A stretch of DNA of 6,798 nucleotides from Reyranella sp. (GTDB lineage Bacteria; Pseudomonadota; Alphaproteobacteria; Reyranellales; Reyranellaceae): NCBI GenBank assembly GCA_030679805.1, contig JAUXST010000442.1, positions 1 to 6,798 of the forward strand, in the 5' to 3' direction. Position numbers and translations under genes: made by a program. The first letter of the stretch is position 1. Each line of letters opens with the position of its first letter. Under the pieces are notes generated by a model, which did not search any database, was not told where the DNA came from, and was given only the letters and a program-made list of their open reading frames with translations. Below, in pieces: positions 5,540-6,798 of this stretch.

Positions 5540-5548
5540 CTGCCACTT
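5520..5548 (+). promoter_or_regulatory. Candidate RpoH (heat-shock sigma) promoter for clpP
   Basis: CTTGAAG (5520-5526) matches six of seven of the RpoH -35 consensus CTTGAAA. About 17 bp after CTTGAA lies CCACTT (5543-5548), an imperfect match to the CCCCAT-type -10. It lies 30 nt before the clpP start. clpP is a known heat-shock gene in many proteobacteria. The -10 half is weak. Confidence 0.3.
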
Positions 5549-5578
5549 TAAAACGACAGTCACCAAGGGGGCTACGCG

Positions 5579-6226
5579 ATGATTCGCGACCGCGATCCGC
5601 TGGAAGTCTATAATAACTACTATGTGCCGATGGTCGTCGAGCAATCGGCGCGCGGTGAGCGCGGCTACGACATCTGGTCGAGGCTGCTCAAGGAACGGAT
5701 CATCTTTCTGAACGGTCCGATCGAGGACAACGTCGCAGGCTTGGTCTGCGCACAGCTTCTCTATCTGGAATCAGAGAATCCTGCGAAAGACATCTCCTTC
5801 TATATCAACTCGCCGGGTGGCGTGGTGACGTCGGGGTTGGCCGTCTACGATACGATGCAATATGTGCGGCCCCAGATCTCAACCCTGGTGATGGGCCAAG
5901 CGGCGTCGGCCGGCTCGCTCCTGTTGATGGCGGGGCAAAAGGGCAAGCGCTTCTCGCTTCCCAATGCCCGCATCATGATCCACCAGCCCTCGGGCGGCGC
6001 CCAGGGCCAGGCGACGGACATCGAAATCCACGCCAAGGAGATCCTGTCGACCCGTGCGCGCCTGAACCAGATGTACGTCGACCATACGGGCCGGACGATC
6101 GAGGAGATCGAAAGGGCCATGGAACGCGACAAGTTCTTCTCGCCGCCTGAGGCCAAGGCCTTCGGGCTGATCGACGATGTGCTGGAAAAGCGGCCGACTC
6201 CGACCATCCAGGCGGCCGCCTCCTAG
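5579..6226 (+). CDS. clpP: ATP-dependent Clp protease proteolytic subunit
   Basis: ClpP forms a double-ring barrel of 14 serine protease subunits that degrades proteins fed by ClpX or ClpA. The 215-residue product matches E. coli ClpP in length and layout. The catalytic triad is visible as Ser110 (GQAAS), His135 (MIHQPSGG) and Asp184 (MERDKF), one residue off E. coli precursor numbering. The core motifs IIFLNGPIED (41-50), YINSPGG (75-81) and GQATDIEIHAKEIL (143-156) are present. Residue 111 is Ala where Met is common after the catalytic Ser. A short N-terminal stretch before about residue 17 probably forms the propeptide and axial loop. ATG 5579 has AAGGGGG at 5565-5571. It lies 86 nt after tig and 143 nt before clpX. 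Confidence 0.98.
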   Translation: MIRDRDPLEVYNNYYVPMVVEQSARGERGYDIWSRLLKERIIFLNGPIEDNVAGLVCAQLLYLESENPAKDISFYINSPGGVVTSGLAVYDTMQYVRPQISTLVMGQAASAGSLLLMAGQKGKRFSLPNARIMIHQPSGGAQGQATDIEIHAKEILSTRARLNQMYVDHTGRTIEEIERAMERDKFFSPPEAKAFGLIDDVLEKRPTPTIQAAAS

Positions 6227-6269
6227 GTGCCGGCCGCGACCAATTGTTTCCGTTTTGGCCGCCGACACA

Positions 6270-6288
6270 CCACATTTTGATGTTGTGG
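6270..6288. repeat. Inverted repeat upstream of clpX
   Basis: CCACA (6270-6274) is complemented by TGTGG (6284-6288). An overlapping inner pair, ACAT and ATGT (6272-6275, 6280-6283), is an alternative. It lies in the 143-nt clpP-clpX gap, about 80 nt before clpX. It could be a weak hairpin after clpP or a control site. No convincing -35/-10 pair was found in this gap. Confidence 0.25.
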
Positions 6289-6369
6289 CCATACTACGGT
6301 CGCGTTTAACATAGTCTTGTGTGCGGGCTCGCAGTCGGCGGGCCCCCCAAGCGGAGGTGCGTTAACGAC

Positions 6370-6798
6370 ATGCCAGCCGCCAAATCCGGGGGCGATTCCC
6401 GCAATACCCTCTATTGCAGCTTCTGCGGCAAGAGCCAGCACGAGGTCCGGAAGCTTATTGCCGGGCCGACGGTGTTCATCTGCGATGAGTGCGTCGAACT
6501 CTGCATGGACATCATCCGTGAAGAGAACAAGACGACTTTGGTTAAGTCCAAGGACGGCGTTCCGTCTCCCAAGGAGATCCGCCAGATCCTCGATGACTAT
6601 GTCATCGGCCAAGACCAAGCCAAGCGCATCCTCGCGGTTGCGGTGCACAATCACTACAAGCGGCTGAGCCACGGCGGCAAGGCGAACGACGTCGAAATCG
6701 CCAAGTCGAACATCATGCTGATCGGTCCGACCGGTTGCGGCAAGACTTTGCTCGCACAGACTTTGGCGCGGATGCTCGATGTGCCGTTCACCATGGCC
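6370..6798 (+). CDS. clpX: ATP-dependent Clp protease ATP-binding subunit ClpX (5' part; 3' end outside window)
   Basis: ClpX is a hexameric AAA+ unfoldase that recognises tagged substrates and threads them into ClpP. The 143 codons visible run open to the window edge. The N-terminal zinc-binding domain shows Cys16-x2-Cys19 (YCSFCGKS) and Cys38-x2-Cys41 (ICDECVELC), which bind zinc and handle substrates and adaptors. A short linker (about 52-66) leads to the AAA+ domain, with LDDYVIGQDQAK (74-85) and Walker A GPTGCGKT (119-126) for ATP binding. Walker B, sensor and IGF loop parts lie outside. ATG 6370 has GGAGGT at 6353-6358, an 11-nt gap that is slightly long but usable. The gap from clpP is large enough for its own promoter. 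Identification is certain. Confidence 0.97.
   Translation, partial: MPAAKSGGDSRNTLYCSFCGKSQHEVRKLIAGPTVFICDECVELCMDIIREENKTTLVKSKDGVPSPKEIRQILDDYVIGQDQAKRILAVAVHNHYKRLSHGGKANDVEIAKSNIMLIGPTGCGKTLLAQTLARMLDVPFTMA

Noticed and set aside
6277..6315. Sigma-70 promoter for clpX around TTGATG/TTGTGG and TTAACA
   Set aside because: No -35/-10 pair had both acceptable matches and 16-18 bp spacing; the best -10 matched only two of six bases.
1..6798. CRISPR array, insertion sequence or rRNA
   Set aside because: No regularly spaced repeats, transposase motifs, terminal inverted repeats or rRNA segments were seen on either strand.

Overview
The window is GC-rich, chromosomal and bacterial, and most likely alphaproteobacterial. 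The evidence is the tig-clpP-clpX order, promoters of the TTGAC-N17 type with weak -10 boxes, and ClpP and ClpX sequences typical of that class. A Rhodospirillales or Rhizobiales relative is a reasonable guess from protein style, but the sequence alone cannot settle it. The window has two halves with different character.

Left half (1-2271): a tandem array of TetR/AcrR-type regulators. Three full-length paralogs (193-837, 866-1504, 1603-2271) all lie on the + strand. They share an almost identical recognition helix and the same C-terminal block ending in AIDRLLP. The first bases of the window (2-43) appear to encode the tail of a fourth, upstream copy. No enzyme or transporter that such regulators would normally control lies between them. 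The short gaps hold dyads and a perfect 9-bp tandem repeat that could be operators. Copies 2 and 3 lack a well-placed ATG with a Shine-Dalgarno sequence.

Right half (2268-6798): conserved housekeeping genes, all on the + strand. A tRNA-His(GTG) lies 14 nt ahead of nnr, a bifunctional NAD(P)HX epimerase/dehydratase (metabolite repair). A tRNA-Leu(TAG) lies 21 nt ahead of tig (trigger factor). Then come clpP (protease subunit) and the first 143 codons of clpX (unfoldase), cut by the window edge. Trigger factor helps nascent chains fold, and ClpXP degrades tagged or misfolded proteins, so tig-clpP-clpX is a protein quality-control cluster.

Both tRNAs have a candidate promoter of the same design: TTGAC(G/C), a 17-bp spacer, and a poor -10. 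Each promoter overlaps or abuts the stop codon of the gene before it and carries a perfect GC-rich dyad. Both tRNAs are close enough to the following gene to be co-transcribed, so the 5' ends of the nnr and tig mRNAs may be made by tRNA 3' processing.

The most unusual part of the window is the TetR array and its possible link, through the dyad at 2271-2291, to the tRNA-His/nnr promoter. The remainder is ordinary core genome.
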